Below are positions 9,005-16,953 of a stretch of DNA of 50,251 nucleotides, piece after piece (position 1 is the stretch's first letter; each line of letters opens with the position of its first letter). The DNA is from Jiangella rhizosphaerae. Lineage in GTDB: Bacteria; Actinomycetota; Actinomycetes; Jiangellales; Jiangellaceae. The position numbers were made by a program, and so were the translations under genes. The DNA lies in NCBI RefSeq assembly GCF_003579925.1, contig NZ_QUAL01000160.1, positions 1 through 50,251 of the forward strand, read 5' to 3'. The notes under the pieces are model-generated. The model ran no database searches, was not told where the DNA came from, and worked only from the letters and a program-made list of their open reading frames with translations.

Positions 9005-10143
9005 CGGCGCGCACGCTGTCCGACCGGGTGCGGGCGGTCGACTACGACTCGCTGGGCATCTGGCTGGCCAGCCGGGTCTCGATGTGGGTGATCGCCGGAG
9101 CGACCGGCTGGATGTTCGTCGCCGAGGGCCAGGACGTCGTGCCCGCGCTGGACCGGTGGCACCAGTGGGACTTCTGGCACTACGCCGGCATCGCGATCCA
9201 CGGCTACGGCGGCGAGCCCACCGGCGTGCCCAACGAGGCGTTCTTCCCGGGCTTCCCGGCGCTGCTGTGGCTCGGCGCCGAGCTGGGGCTGCGGCACGTC
9301 CTCGCCGGCCTGGTGGTGTCGCTGATCGCCGGCGCCGTCGCCGCCGTGGCGCTCGGCCGCATCGGCGAACTGGAGGGCGGCCAGCGCATCGGCCGCCTCA
9401 CCGTCCTCGTGTGGGTGACGTCGCCGTCGGCGGTGTTCCTGGCCGCCCCGTACACCGAGTCGCTGTTCCTGGCGTGCGCGCTGCCCGCGTGGCTGGCGGC
9501 ACGGCGACAGCACTGGCTGGCGGCCGGCGTGCTGACGGCGCTGTCGTGCACCGTGCGGGTCAGCGGCGTGTTCCTGGCGGCGGCCATCGCCGTCCAGTGG
9601 CTGACGACCCGCCGGGAGGCCGTCGAGCAGACCGGCCGGCCCTGGTGGTCCGGGCTGGGCTGGCTGTTCCTGCCCGCCCTGCCGCTGCTCGCGTGGTCGG
9701 CGTACCTGGAGTCCGAGACCGGCGACTGGCTCGCCTGGCTGAACGCGCAGGCCGAGGGCTGGGACCGCCACTTCACCTGGCCCTGGACGGCGTTCGACAC
9801 CACCTGGCAGGCGGCGTTCGGCGGCACCCAGTCGCCCGGGTTCGCGTGGATGTTCCGCGCCGAGATCGTCGCCATGCTGGTCGGCGTCGTGCTGACGGCG
9901 GCACTGCTCTGGTGGCGTCGCTGGGGCGAGGCCACCTGGGTCGGCCTCCAGGTCATCGCCTTCGGCACGTCGACCTGGTTCTTCTCCGTGCCGCGGGCCA
10001 CGCTGCTGTGGTGGCCCCTGTGGGTGACGATCGCCCTGCTGGCGGCCCGGCGGCGCTGGGTGCTGTGGGCGTACCTGGCGGTGTCGGTGCCGTTGATGTC
10101 AGTTTGGGCCGCCGCGTACCTGACCGGGCGCTGGGCCGGGTGA
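9001..10143 (+). CDS. Membrane mannosyltransferase, PIG-V-like
   Basis: 380 residues, ATG overlapping the previous stop (ATGA). About ten hydrophobic segments. The first luminal loop has 'RWHQWDFWHYAGIAIHGY', the aromatic/acidic motif of bacterial PIG-V-like mannosyltransferases, followed by 'FFPGFPALLWL', 'SPSAVFLAAPYTESLFL' and 'SCTVRVSGVFLA', which match this family. It probably transfers mannose from polyprenyl-phosphomannose to a cell-envelope glycan or glycoprotein, together with its operon partner. The acceptor cannot be read from sequence. The longer upstream open frame overlaps the preceding gene and is not coding. Confidence 0.85.
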   Translation: MTARTLSDRVRAVDYDSLGIWLASRVSMWVIAGATGWMFVAEGQDVVPALDRWHQWDFWHYAGIAIHGYGGEPTGVPNEAFFPGFPALLWLGAELGLRHVLAGLVVSLIAGAVAAVALGRIGELEGGQRIGRLTVLVWVTSPSAVFLAAPYTESLFLACALPAWLAARRQHWLAAGVLTALSCTVRVSGVFLAAAIAVQWLTTRREAVEQTGRPWWSGLGWLFLPALPLLAWSAYLESETGDWLAWLNAQAEGWDRHFTWPWTAFDTTWQAAFGGTQSPGFAWMFRAEIVAMLVGVVLTAALLWWRRWGEATWVGLQVIAFGTSTWFFSVPRATLLWWPLWVTIALLAARRRWVLWAYLAVSVPLMSVWAAAYLTGRWAG

Positions 10144-10176
10144 GCGCTCCGCGCTCTGCGGGCCGCCTGAGCGGCG

Positions 10177-10247
10177 GGGGATGCCGTCTCCGCCCGCCTC
10201 GCTCGTTCCTCGCTCGGACGCCCGAGCCTACTCCTGACGGCATCCCC
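10177..10247. repeat. Family A hairpin element, copy 1
   Basis: 71-bp core. Arms GGGGATGCCGTC (10177-10188) and GACGGCATCCCC (10236-10247) are perfectly complementary and enclose a 47-base loop nearly identical to copies 2 and 3. The loop contains a small internal hairpin, GCTCGG-ACGC-CCGAGC. It lies in the convergent gap between the PIG-V-like gene and the alanine-racemase-like gene. Confidence 0.9.
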
Positions 10248-10526
10248 GCCCACCGGCCTCGGTAGCTGACCGGCGCCGGCGCCGCCCGCGGGCTGTGTCG
10301 TCACCCGTGAAGGGGACTCCTCACTCGCCTGAGGACCGCACATCGTGCGTTCGGGTCCCCGGAACGGGTCCTGACGCGGGTGAGGCGTTGCCCGGGCGAG
10401 TGCCGACGACGCCGGACCTCCAGCGTCAACCATGGTCAAGAGCGAGTTGCTGTCGTTGGAGCAGCAGTAGGCCGTCCATGACGATGGTTCTCAACAGGTC
10501 GATCCAGTGCCTGGCTGCGCGGTAGG
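10248..10526. other. Convergent intergenic gap, no recognisable gene
   Basis: Between family A copy 1 and the stop of the racemase-like gene. The part at about 10420-10526 has lower GC and, on the minus strand, a short open stretch reading 'LTYRAARHWIDLLRTIV', which could be a decayed coding fragment. I cannot assign it to any family. Confidence 0.4.
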
Positions 10527-11570
10527 TCAGTCCCAGACCAGCTCGTCGAAGGTGGTCGTCGTGAAGCGGACTTCCACGTCGGCCTGGTCGCCGACGGCGG
10601 GTGGGGTCACGTCGTCGGGGAGCCAGATCATCGAGCACTGCATGTGGGGTGGTTCGGCGAACCAGCGTTGCTTGCCGGCGACGCGGAAGGGGGAGAGGGC
10701 CCGTCCGCCGGCCTCGAGGCCGCCGCGGGCCAGCGCCGTCGCCCGCTGCCGCAGCGTGCTCGCCGCCGTCGGGGCCTGCAGCGCGATGCCGTGCGCCGTC
10801 CCGCCCGCGACCACCACGACGGTGCCGTCGCGGCGGGCCCGGCGCTGCCGGTAGCCGTACCTCTCACCGCGCCTGACCCGGTGCACGTCGAGGACGGTCG
10901 TCTTGGGCGTCAGGCCGGAGCGGTCGCCGAGCCAGAGCGCCGTCGCGACGCGCAGCCGCACGTCCGCGGATGTCGCGCCGCCCACCGTCGCGGCCTGGGC
11001 GGCGGTGAGGTGGCTGACCCAGACCGTGCGGGCCGCCGCCGGCATGGCCTCGAACGCCTGCCGGGCCAGCGTCGTCGCCTCGGCCGTGTGGTCGCCGGCC
11101 AGCGGCAGGTGCAGCGCGAACCCCTCGAACCGCACGTCGTCGAGGAGCTTCGCCGTCTCGGCCAGCTCACCGGGGGCGATGCCGTGCCGCCGCATGCTGG
11201 TCAGGATCTCGACGACCACCCGCGGCCGGGCGGCTCCGGCGGCCAGCTGCCGCAGGTCCTCCAGCCGCGAGACGGTGTGCACGACGCGGTCGTCGCCGAG
11301 CGCGCCGGCCAGCCAGGGCCGCCACGGCGACAGCACCAGCGTGTCGCCGCCGAACGCGCCGGTGGCGGCGGAGACCTCCTCGTAGGTGCCGACGGCGAGC
11401 GTGGCCACCCCGAGCCGAGCCGCCTCGGCCGCCAGCACGGCGTTGCCGAAGCCGTAGCCGTTGCCCTTGGTGACGGGGACGACGGTGACGCCCGCGTCGC
11501 TCGCGTCCTGGACGTAGTGGCGCACCCGGCCACGCCACTGGCCGGCGGCGATGCGCAGAGTCAGGGACAC
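10527..11570 (-). CDS. Alanine racemase-like PLP-dependent protein
   Basis: 347 residues from a GTG at 11570, starting VSLTLRIAAGQWRGRV. The candidate PLP lysine is Lys35 in 'VTKGNGYGFG', corresponding to KANAYGHG of alanine racemases. The C-terminal part has 'RRGERYGYR', 'GTAHGIALQAP' and 'RWFAEPPHMQCSM', a beta domain as in Alr but shorter and divergent. Five bases after the stop of the FemX-like gene, so co-transcribed with it. Together they suggest amino-acid supply and addition for the peptidoglycan peptide. Whether it racemises alanine or another amino acid is open. A longer upstream open frame overlaps femX and has no family features. Confidence 0.8.
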   Translation of the reverse strand: MSLTLRIAAGQWRGRVRHYVQDASDAGVTVVPVTKGNGYGFGNAVLAAEAARLGVATLAVGTYEEVSAATGAFGGDTLVLSPWRPWLAGALGDDRVVHTVSRLEDLRQLAAGAARPRVVVEILTSMRRHGIAPGELAETAKLLDDVRFEGFALHLPLAGDHTAEATTLARQAFEAMPAAARTVWVSHLTAAQAATVGGATSADVRLRVATALWLGDRSGLTPKTTVLDVHRVRRGERYGYRQRRARRDGTVVVVAGGTAHGIALQAPTAASTLRQRATALARGGLEAGGRALSPFRVAGKQRWFAEPPHMQCSMIWLPDDVTPPAVGDQADVEVRFTTTTFDELVWD

Positions 11571-11575
11571 CGTGG

Positions 11576-12715
11576 TCAGCTCCGGCGCTTCATGTACAGG
11601 TCGAAGGCGGAGTAGAGGACCCGCGAGATGGGCAGGTCCCACTCCCCGAGGTACTCGACCGCCTGCCCGCCGGTGCCCAGCTTGAAGCGGATGAGGCCTG
11701 CGTGGGGGTCGTCCTCGGACAGGGTGTCGGTGATGCCGCGCAGGTCGTAGACGGAACAGCCCTCGGAGAGCGCGTCCTGCATCATCCGCCACTGGATCGC
11801 GTTGGAGCCGCGCACGTCGCGCTTGGCCGTCGTCGAGGCGCCGTAGGAGTACCAGGCGTGCGTGCCGACGCGCGTCATCGTGGTGGCGGCGACGAGGTCG
11901 CCCTCGTGGTGCGCGAGGTAGAGCCGCAGCCGCTCCGGGGCTTCAGCAGTCATGGCCGCCCACATGCCCTCGAAGTAGGCGAGCGGCCGGGGCGTGAAGC
12001 CGTCGCGCTGGGCGGTCTCGGCGTAGACGCGGTGGAAGTCGGGCAGGTCGGCGGCGGTGCCGAGCGAGACGACGACGCCGGCCTTGTCGGCCTTCTTGAT
12101 GTTGCGCCGCCACAGCTGGTTGAAGCCCTTGAGGACGTCGTCGGCGTCGCGGCCCTCGAGTGGCAGCTGGAACACGTGCCGCGGCTGGCCGGCGGCGAAC
12201 CCGTCGGTGTCGGCGGGCGGGCGCCAGCCCAGCGCCGTCAGCTGCTCGGCCAGTGCGGTGCCGATGGCGGTGGTCTCGTCGGCCGGCACGTCGCGCAGCC
12301 GGGTGACGGCGGGGTCGGCCAGGGCGTTCTTGAGGGTGGCGTTGTCCCAGCGGCGGGTCACCACCGGGGGCCCCATGCGCAGGCCGAACGCGCCCTGCGA
12401 CTTGACGTGCTCGGCCAGCGGGGCGAGCCAGCGGTGCAGGTCGCCGGCGGCCGCGGCGCCGTCCCAGTCGATGCTCGGACCCTCGGGGACGTAGGCGAGG
12501 TAGCGGCGGATGCGCGGCGCCTTGCGGTACAGCACCAGCGCCGCGCCGACCAGCTTGTCGCCGTCGAACCAGCCGACGGAGCGGGACCGCCAGTCACGCT
12601 TGACCACGCCCCACGCCGGCGTCTGGAGGAAGCTGACCGAAGGCCGCTCGGCGATCGCGGCGAGATGCTGCTCGCTCGTGATCTCTCGGACGGCGAGGGC
12701 GGGGGAGCGTGTCAC
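11576..12715 (-). CDS. FemA/B/X-family peptidoglycan bridge aminoacyltransferase
   Basis: 379 residues, GTG start. Fem-family features: 'PSVSFLQTPAWGVVKRDW' near the N-terminus, 'LAYVPEGPSIDWD', 'GFNQLWRRNIKKADKAGV' and 'YDLRGI', covering the two GNAT-like folds. Such enzymes use aminoacyl-tRNA to attach amino acids to the lipid II stem peptide at the cytoplasmic membrane face. The usual Fem coiled-coil arm is not obvious. No ribosome site is seen; a TACCCT -10 box ends 6 bases before the GTG, so the message may be leaderless. The racemase-like gene follows after 5 bases. Confidence 0.9.
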   Translation of the reverse strand: MTRSPALAVREITSEQHLAAIAERPSVSFLQTPAWGVVKRDWRSRSVGWFDGDKLVGAALVLYRKAPRIRRYLAYVPEGPSIDWDGAAAAGDLHRWLAPLAEHVKSQGAFGLRMGPPVVTRRWDNATLKNALADPAVTRLRDVPADETTAIGTALAEQLTALGWRPPADTDGFAAGQPRHVFQLPLEGRDADDVLKGFNQLWRRNIKKADKAGVVVSLGTAADLPDFHRVYAETAQRDGFTPRPLAYFEGMWAAMTAEAPERLRLYLAHHEGDLVAATTMTRVGTHAWYSYGASTTAKRDVRGSNAIQWRMMQDALSEGCSVYDLRGITDTLSEDDPHAGLIRFKLGTGGQAVEYLGEWDLPISRVLYSAFDLYMKRRS

Positions 12716-12755
12716 GGGGCGAGGGTACCCGCTTCCGGTGCGGACCCGAGAACGA

Positions 12756-13364
12756 TCACGAACGTCCGGGAGTGTCCGGTTGGGCCGGCCGAGTGAACTC
12801 CGCGTCGATCTCCAGCACCACCGTCTTGCCGATCAGCACGCCGCCAGTCTCGAGCGCCCGGTTCCACGTGAGCCCCCAGGACTCGCGGTCGATCTCGGTG
12901 CGCGCGCTCAGGCCGACGACCTGGGCGCCCCACGGGTCGAAGCCGACGCCGTCGAAGCTGGCCCGGAACTCCACCGGCCGGGTGGCGCCGCGGATGGTGA
13001 GGTCGCCGGCCAGCACGAACTCGTTGCCCTCGACGTGCGCGATGCGCGTGGACCGGAACGTCAGCTCGGGATGGTGCGCGACGTCGAAGAAGTCGGGCGA
13101 CCGCAGTCGCTCGTCCCGGTCGTCCTCGCCCGTGGCCAGGCTGGCCGTCCCGACGACGACCTCGACGTGCGACGCCGTCGGGTCCTCGCCGACCGTCAGG
13201 GTCGCGCGGACGTCGCCGAACCGGCCCTTGATCTGCGTGACCATGAGATACCGGACGGCGAAGGTGACGTCGGCGTGCGCGGGGTCGAGCGTGAAGACGC
13301 CGGCGGCCGGCACCGTGAGCCCGTTCCACGGGTGCACGTTGCGGGCGGTGTTCGCCTCGGCCAT
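12756..13364 (-). CDS. YceI-family protein
   Basis: 202 residues from ATG at 13364 (AGAAAGGG upstream). YceI features: 'VFTLDPAHADVTFAVRYLMVTQIKGRF', 'FFDVAHHPELTFRSTRI', 'LTIRGATRPVEF' and 'ARTEIDRESWGLTWN'. YceI proteins are lipocalin-like beta barrels that bind polyisoprenoids or similar lipids; this one lacks an obvious signal peptide, so it is probably cytoplasmic. It is transcribed divergently from a MarR regulator with a 76-base gap, so MarR control is likely. The open frame extends 13 codons further upstream, but the internal ATG has the better ribosome site. Confidence 0.92.
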   Translation of the reverse strand: MAEANTARNVHPWNGLTVPAAGVFTLDPAHADVTFAVRYLMVTQIKGRFGDVRATLTVGEDPTASHVEVVVGTASLATGEDDRDERLRSPDFFDVAHHPELTFRSTRIAHVEGNEFVLAGDLTIRGATRPVEFRASFDGVGFDPWGAQVVGLSARTEIDRESWGLTWNRALETGGVLIGKTVVLEIDAEFTRPAQPDTPGRS

Positions 13365-13393
13365 GGCCTGCCCTTTCTCTGGCGATCGTGCGT

Positions 13394-13432
13394 CAACGTC
13401 CAATATTTTGCGTTGTCAACCATTGTTAGCAT
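13394..13432. promoter_or_regulatory. YceI/MarR divergent control region
   Basis: The AT-rich gap contains the palindrome GTTGTCAAC (13412-13420), an overlapping AAC-CATT-GTT, and a TTGACA hexamer on the minus strand. TAGCAT (13427-13432) ends 8 bases before the marR ATG and fits a -10 box for a leaderless marR message. The palindrome is a reasonable MarR operator candidate but is short. Confidence 0.5.
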
Positions 13433-13440
13433 CAGGTTCT

Positions 13441-13953
13441 ATGGCGACGAAGCGAATCATCGACGACGACCGGCTCACCGCCGTCGGGCTGCTCGTCGAG
13501 GTGCACCGGGGGCTGACGCAGAAGTTCGCCGCCCGCCTGGCCCGGCACGGCCTGTCCGAGAACGAGCTCGAGATCATGCTGCGCCTGGGCCGCACGCCCA
13601 ACTGCCAGCTGCGCATGAGCGACCTCGCTGCCCAGACCAGCCTGACCACCAGCGGGGTGACCCGCGTGGTCGACCGCCTGGAGCGGGCCGGCCTGGTGGA
13701 GCGGGCCAGCTGCGACACCGACCGCCGCGGCACCTGGGCCGTCCTCACCGAGGCCGGCCTCGACCGCGTGACGGCCGCGGTCGCCGACCACATCGAGGAC
13801 GTCGACCGCTGGTACACCGGCCTGCTGACGCCGGAGCAGCTGACGGCGCTGACCGAGGCGCTGCGCATCGTGCGCGACACCGTCCGGCCGGAGGCGGTCG
13901 CCGGCGTGATGGAGGCGGAGCGGGCCCGGCCGCGGCGGCACGTGGGCGTCTGA
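13441..13953 (+). CDS. MarR-family transcriptional regulator
   Basis: 170 residues, ATG at 13441. Winged-helix core with 'LSENELEIMLRLGRTPNCQLRMSDLAAQ' and 'SGVTRVVDRLERAGLVERASCDTDRRGTW', the recognition helix and wing of MarR proteins, and a C-terminal dimerisation helix. No ribosome site is visible; the TAGCAT box 8 bases upstream suggests leaderless transcription. Divergent from the YceI gene, its likely target. Confidence 0.92.
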   Translation: MATKRIIDDDRLTAVGLLVEVHRGLTQKFAARLARHGLSENELEIMLRLGRTPNCQLRMSDLAAQTSLTTSGVTRVVDRLERAGLVERASCDTDRRGTWAVLTEAGLDRVTAAVADHIEDVDRWYTGLLTPEQLTALTEALRIVRDTVRPEAVAGVMEAERARPRRHVGV

Positions 13954-14005
13954 CCGGCTGGGCCATGCCGGGCTGCTCTGCTCTGCTGCCGGTCCGGCCG
14001 GTGTC

Positions 14006-14076
14006 GGGGATGCCGGCCCCGCCCGCCTCGCTCGTTCCTCGCTCGGACGCCCGAGCCTACCCCTGCCGGCATCCCC
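14006..14076. repeat. Family A hairpin element, copy 2
   Basis: Core arms GGGGATGCCGGC (14006-14017) and GCCGGCATCCCC (14065-14076) are complementary. The pairing extends outward to 13996 and 14086, giving a perfect 22-bp stem. The 47-base loop is the same as in copy 3 and differs from copy 1 at two positions. It sits in the convergent gap between marR and the endonuclease IV gene. Confidence 0.92.
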
Positions 14077-14134
14077 GACACCGGCCTGGCTGACCTGTCG
14101 GCCCGCGGTCCGCGGGAGTCGCCGCCCACCGCCG

Positions 14135-14923
14135 CTAGGGGGCGTTGACGTGGTCGAGGAGGTAGGCGACGTCGGCGTCCTGGCCCTCGGCGGGCGTCTC
14201 GACGATGGCGTCGGTGCCGGCCGCCTCGATGACCGCGACGATGGCCTCGCCGCCGATGGCGCCGGTGCCGATGGTGGCGTGCCGGTCGGCGCCGGAGTCG
14301 AACGGGTCGCGGCTGTCGTTGGCGTGCACGAGGTCGATGCGACCGGTGATGGCCCGCGTCTTCTCCACCATGTCCTCCGGCGCGATGCCGGCCGAGAACG
14401 CGTGACAGGTGTCGAGACAGAAGCCGAAGCCGAACTCGCCGACGGCGTCCCAGAGCGCGGCCAGCCGGTCCAGCTTGCGGGCCATGGCGTAGTCGCCGCC
14501 CGCGGTGTTCTCGATGAACACCGGCACCTTCGCGTCGAGCCGCTCGGCCGCCTTGCGCCAGTTGTCGACGCCCACCTGCGGGTCGTCGCCCTTGAGCACG
14601 TGGCCGCCGTGCACCACGAGGCCCGCCGCGCCCACCTGCGCCGCGACGTCGACGTGCTGCTGCAGGATCTTGCGGCTGGGGATGCGGATGCGGTTGTTCG
14701 TGGTGGCGACGTTGACGACGTACGGCGCGTGCACGTAGATGGTCAGCCCGGCCGCCTCGGCGTCGGCCTTCAGCGCCTCGGCCCCTCCGGGGTAGGCCAG
14801 CTTGGGCGCCTTCCAGTCCTGCGGGTCGCCGAGGAAGATCTGCACCGCGCCGGCCCCGGTGGACTTGGACACGGCGATCGGGTCGCCTTGCTTGACGTGG
14901 GCTCCGATGCGCTGTTCGGCCAT
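14135..14923 (-). CDS. nfo: Deoxyribonuclease IV (AP endonuclease)
   Basis: 262 residues, a TIM-barrel AP endonuclease of the Nfo family that cuts 5' of abasic sites in base-excision repair. Zinc-site and family motifs are present: 'IYVHAPYVVNVA', 'VVHGGHVLKGDD', 'VFIENTAGG', 'GFCLDTCHAFSAG' and 'LVHANDSRDPFDSGADRH'. It is slightly shorter than E. coli Nfo (about 285). Start ATG at 14923; a TAGCGT -10 box ends 8 bases upstream and no ribosome site is seen, so leaderless translation is likely. The open frame continues upstream through repeat copy A3, which is not coding. Confidence 0.95.
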   Translation of the reverse strand: MAEQRIGAHVKQGDPIAVSKSTGAGAVQIFLGDPQDWKAPKLAYPGGAEALKADAEAAGLTIYVHAPYVVNVATTNNRIRIPSRKILQQHVDVAAQVGAAGLVVHGGHVLKGDDPQVGVDNWRKAAERLDAKVPVFIENTAGGDYAMARKLDRLAALWDAVGEFGFGFCLDTCHAFSAGIAPEDMVEKTRAITGRIDLVHANDSRDPFDSGADRHATIGTGAIGGEAIVAVIEAAGTDAIVETPAEGQDADVAYLLDHVNAP

Positions 14924-15012
14924 GTCGACAGACGCTACCGCGCGGGTCCGACGAAGTGGGGCGGTCCCAGCGTGTGGGCCCAAGGTGCGGGTCCGCGTGC
15001 GTGCCGGAGCCG

Positions 15013-15083
15013 GGGGATGCCAGCCCCGCCCGCCTCGCTCGTTCCTCGCTCGGACGCCCGAGCCTACCCCTGCTGGCATCCCC
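15013..15083. repeat. Family A hairpin element, copy 3
   Basis: Core arms GGGGATGCCAGC (15013-15024) and GCTGGCATCCCC (15072-15083) are complementary; with flanks the stem reaches 26 bp (14999-15024 with 15072-15097) with two mismatches. The loop is identical to copy 2. Unlike the others it lies in a divergent gap (nfo / small hypothetical), so it cannot act simply as a terminator there. Confidence 0.92.
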
Positions 15084-15149
15084 CGGCCCCCGCACGCTGT
15101 CGCGGTCCGCTCGGGGCCCACGGCCGGTGCCGCCGTAGGCTCTCTCGCG

Positions 15150-15575
15150 ATGAGCGACGAGTCGAGCTGGCGGGAGCAGCGGGGGGACGTGGTGCGGGCG
15201 CAGGCCGAGGCGCTCGCGCGCAAGCAGGCGGCCGAGACCGAGCGGGCGAAGGCGCTCGTCGCCGAGTTCGTCGCCGCCATGACGGCGGCCGGTATGCCCG
15301 CCCACCCGCTCTGGGCGCGGGCCGCCGAGGGCGCCGTCCGGTACAAGACGGGGCTGCGCGGCTGGTACGTCCGCCGCAACCGGGCCATGGCGGTGGGCGA
15401 GGACGGCGCCTTCTACCTGCTGGACGTGCCGCGGTCGCTGCGGTCCCGGCTGCTCGGCGTGCGCATCGCGCCGTCGGACCCGCCGCTGCACGTGGGTGTC
15501 GGCGCCCGTGACGGCGAGTCGATGCCGCTGGACCGGCTGCTGCGCCAGCGGCTGGAGGCCGGGACCGATTTCTGA
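15150..15575 (+). CDS. Conserved-looking hypothetical protein
   Basis: 141 residues, MSDESSWREQRGDVV... The N-terminal third is a charged Ala/Glu-rich helix (residues 5-45); the rest has 'GLRGWYVRRNRAMAVGEDGAFYLLDVPR' and 'SDPPLHVGVGARDGESMPLDRLL', suggesting a small beta-rich domain. Not recognised as a named family. Codon usage and third-position GC fit a real gene. A TAGGCT -10 box ends 8 bases before the ATG, pointing to a leaderless message. It lies just upstream of the ribosomal operon but is probably separate. Confidence 0.75.
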   Translation: MSDESSWREQRGDVVRAQAEALARKQAAETERAKALVAEFVAAMTAAGMPAHPLWARAAEGAVRYKTGLRGWYVRRNRAMAVGEDGAFYLLDVPRSLRSRLLGVRIAPSDPPLHVGVGARDGESMPLDRLLRQRLEAGTDF

Positions 15576-15710
15576 CGGTTACGGAACCACTGGTCAGGCC
15601 CTGTGGACAACGGAATCGGCGTTTCGGCTCAACGCTGGTAACCTTGCCAGCGGCCTGGTCGTGCACGGACCTGTGTGCATCCGACCGGGCCATCGACGTT
15701 CAGCCCTCCT

Positions 15711-15729
15711 GCCACGGAGAGACCGTGGC
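15711..15729 (+). promoter_or_regulatory. Leader hairpin before rpsF
   Basis: GCCACGG-AGAGA-CCGTGGC forms a perfect 7-bp hairpin 13 bases upstream of the rpsF Shine-Dalgarno. rpsF leaders in many bacteria bind the S6:S18 complex for autoregulation; this could be such a site, but I do not see enough of the known consensus to claim it. Confidence 0.4.
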
Positions 15730-15741
15730 CGCGAAGACCAC

Positions 15742-15753
15742 AGGAGGTGATCC
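15742..15753 (+). promoter_or_regulatory. Exceptionally complete Shine-Dalgarno of rpsF
   Basis: AGGAGGTGATCC pairs over its whole length with the 16S rRNA 3' tail. It ends 3 bases before the ATG at 15757, with the AGGAGG core at usual spacing. It is much stronger than any other ribosome site in the window. Confidence 0.85.
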
Positions 15754-15756
15754 GGC

Positions 15757-16047
15757 ATGCGTCGTTATGAGGTCATGGTCATCCTGGACCCCGAGTCCGA
15801 GGAGCGCACCGTTGCCCCCAGCCTCGAGCAGTACCTCGGGGTCGTACGTGAGGCCGGTGGCTCGGTCGAGAAGATCGACATCTGGGGCCGCCGCAAGCTC
15901 TCGTACGAGATCGGCAAGAAGAGCGAGGGCATCTACGCGGTGCTCGACGTCACGTGCGAGGCCGACACGGTGGCAGAGCTCGACCGCCAGCTCGGACTGT
16001 CCGAGTCGGTACTGCGGACCAAGGTCGTTCGGCCGGAAGCCCACTGA
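15757..16047 (+). CDS. rpsF: 30S ribosomal protein S6
   Basis: 96 residues, [18 protein letters not shown]..., with '[27 protein letters not shown]' typical of bS6. It binds 16S rRNA in the 30S platform as a heterodimer with S18, encoded two genes downstream. First gene of the conserved rpsF-ssb-rpsR-rplI operon; 12 bases separate it from ssb. Confidence 0.98.
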   Translation: MRRYEVMVILDPESEERTVAPSLEQYLGVVREAGGSVEKIDIWGRRKLSYEIGKKSEGIYAVLDVTCEADTVAELDRQLGLSESVLRTKVVRPEAH

Positions 16048-16059
16048 GAGGGATCCCCA

Positions 16060-16575
16060 ATGGCAGGCGAGACCGTCATCACGGTCGTCGGCAACTTGAC
16101 CGACGACCCTGAGCTGCGCTTCACGCCCAGCGGCGCCGCGGTCGCGAACTTCCGCGTCGCGTCCACGCCGCGCACGTTCAACCGGCAGACCAGCACGTGG
16201 GAGGACGGCGACCCGCTGTTCCTGTCGTGCTCGGTGTGGCGGCAGGCGGCCGAGAACGCCGCCGAGTCGCTGCAGCGCGGTATGCGCGTCGTGGTGACCG
16301 GCCGGCTCAAGCAGCGCTCGTACGAGACCCGCGAGGGCGAGAAGCGTACGGTCATCGAGCTCGACGTCGACGAGATCGGCCCGAGCCTGCGCTACGCCAC
16401 GGCCAAGGTCACCCGGACCCAGCGGTCCGGTGGTGGCGGCGGCTTCGGCGGCGGCGCTCCTGCTGGTGGCAACGATCCGTGGGCCACCCCGTCCGGCGGC
16501 GGTGCGCCGCAGGGCGGCGGCAACGACCCCTGGGGTGCTCCGGCCGGTCCGCCGGCCGACGAGCCCCCGTTCTGA
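16060..16575 (+). CDS. ssb: Single-stranded DNA-binding protein
   Basis: 171 residues. N-terminal OB fold (about residues 1-115: '[30 protein letters not shown]', '[19 protein letters not shown]', '[21 protein letters not shown]'), then a Gly/Pro/Asn-rich linker and the acidic tip DEPPF that recruits replication and repair proteins. Family-typical length. Placed between rpsF and rpsR as in most bacteria. Cytoplasmic, coats single-stranded DNA as a tetramer. Confidence 0.98.
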   Translation: MAGETVITVVGNLTDDPELRFTPSGAAVANFRVASTPRTFNRQTSTWEDGDPLFLSCSVWRQAAENAAESLQRGMRVVVTGRLKQRSYETREGEKRTVIELDVDEIGPSLRYATAKVTRTQRSGGGGGFGGGAPAGGNDPWATPSGGGAPQGGGNDPWGAPAGPPADEPPF

Positions 16576-16589
16576 GCACCACGTCATCA

Positions 16590-16630
16590 GCGTTCCGGGG
16601 CGGCTCTGGAGGCCGCCCCGCTCGGAACGC
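16590..16630 (+). terminator. Hairpin between ssb and rpsR (attenuator or processing site)
   Basis: GCGTTCCG and CGGAACGC enclose a GGGGCGGC/GCCGCCCC stem, giving a long two-part hairpin just after ssb. There is no T run, and rpsR and rplI follow, so partial termination or mRNA processing within the operon is more likely than a full stop. Confidence 0.5.
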
Positions 16631-16699
16631 GCCCGTCAACCCATCCCGGTCAGCCGCGGCCAGCGAGGCGACCGGGCTCCCCGAAGGAGGAGCACCACG

Positions 16700-16936
16700 A
16701 TGGCAAAGCCCCCGCTGCGCAAGCCGAAGAAGAAGGTTTGCGCCTTCTGCAAGGACAAGGTCGACTACGTCGACTACAAGGACACCTCGCTGCTGCGCAA
16801 GTACATCTCCGACCGCGGCAAGATCCGCGCGCGTCGCGTCACCGGCAACTGCACCCGCCACCAGCGCGACGTCGCCACCGCGATCAAGAACGCTCGCGAG
16901 ATGGCGCTGCTGCCGTACACCTCGACGGCTCGCTGA
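16700..16936 (+). CDS. rpsR: 30S ribosomal protein S18
   Basis: 78 residues, [20 protein letters not shown]..., ATG with GGAGG-type ribosome site (GAAGGAGGAG). '[29 protein letters not shown]' is the bS18 core. It keeps the CxxC near the N-terminus and the later Cys and His (zinc-binding C+ form). S18 pairs with S6 in the 30S platform. Confidence 0.97.
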   Translation: MAKPPLRKPKKKVCAFCKDKVDYVDYKDTSLLRKYISDRGKIRARRVTGNCTRHQRDVATAIKNAREMALLPYTSTAR

Positions 16937-16953
16937 GAACGGGAGAGGACGCC

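Noticed and set aside
10420-10526. Possible transposase remnant downstream of the racemase-like gene
   Set aside because: Only about 34 residues of open sequence, no motif that I can tie to a transposase family.
13416-15491. Long minus-strand frame running through family A copies 2 and 3
   Set aside because: It crosses antisense to marR and the 15150 gene and reads repeat sequence as protein; only the nfo part in another frame is coding.
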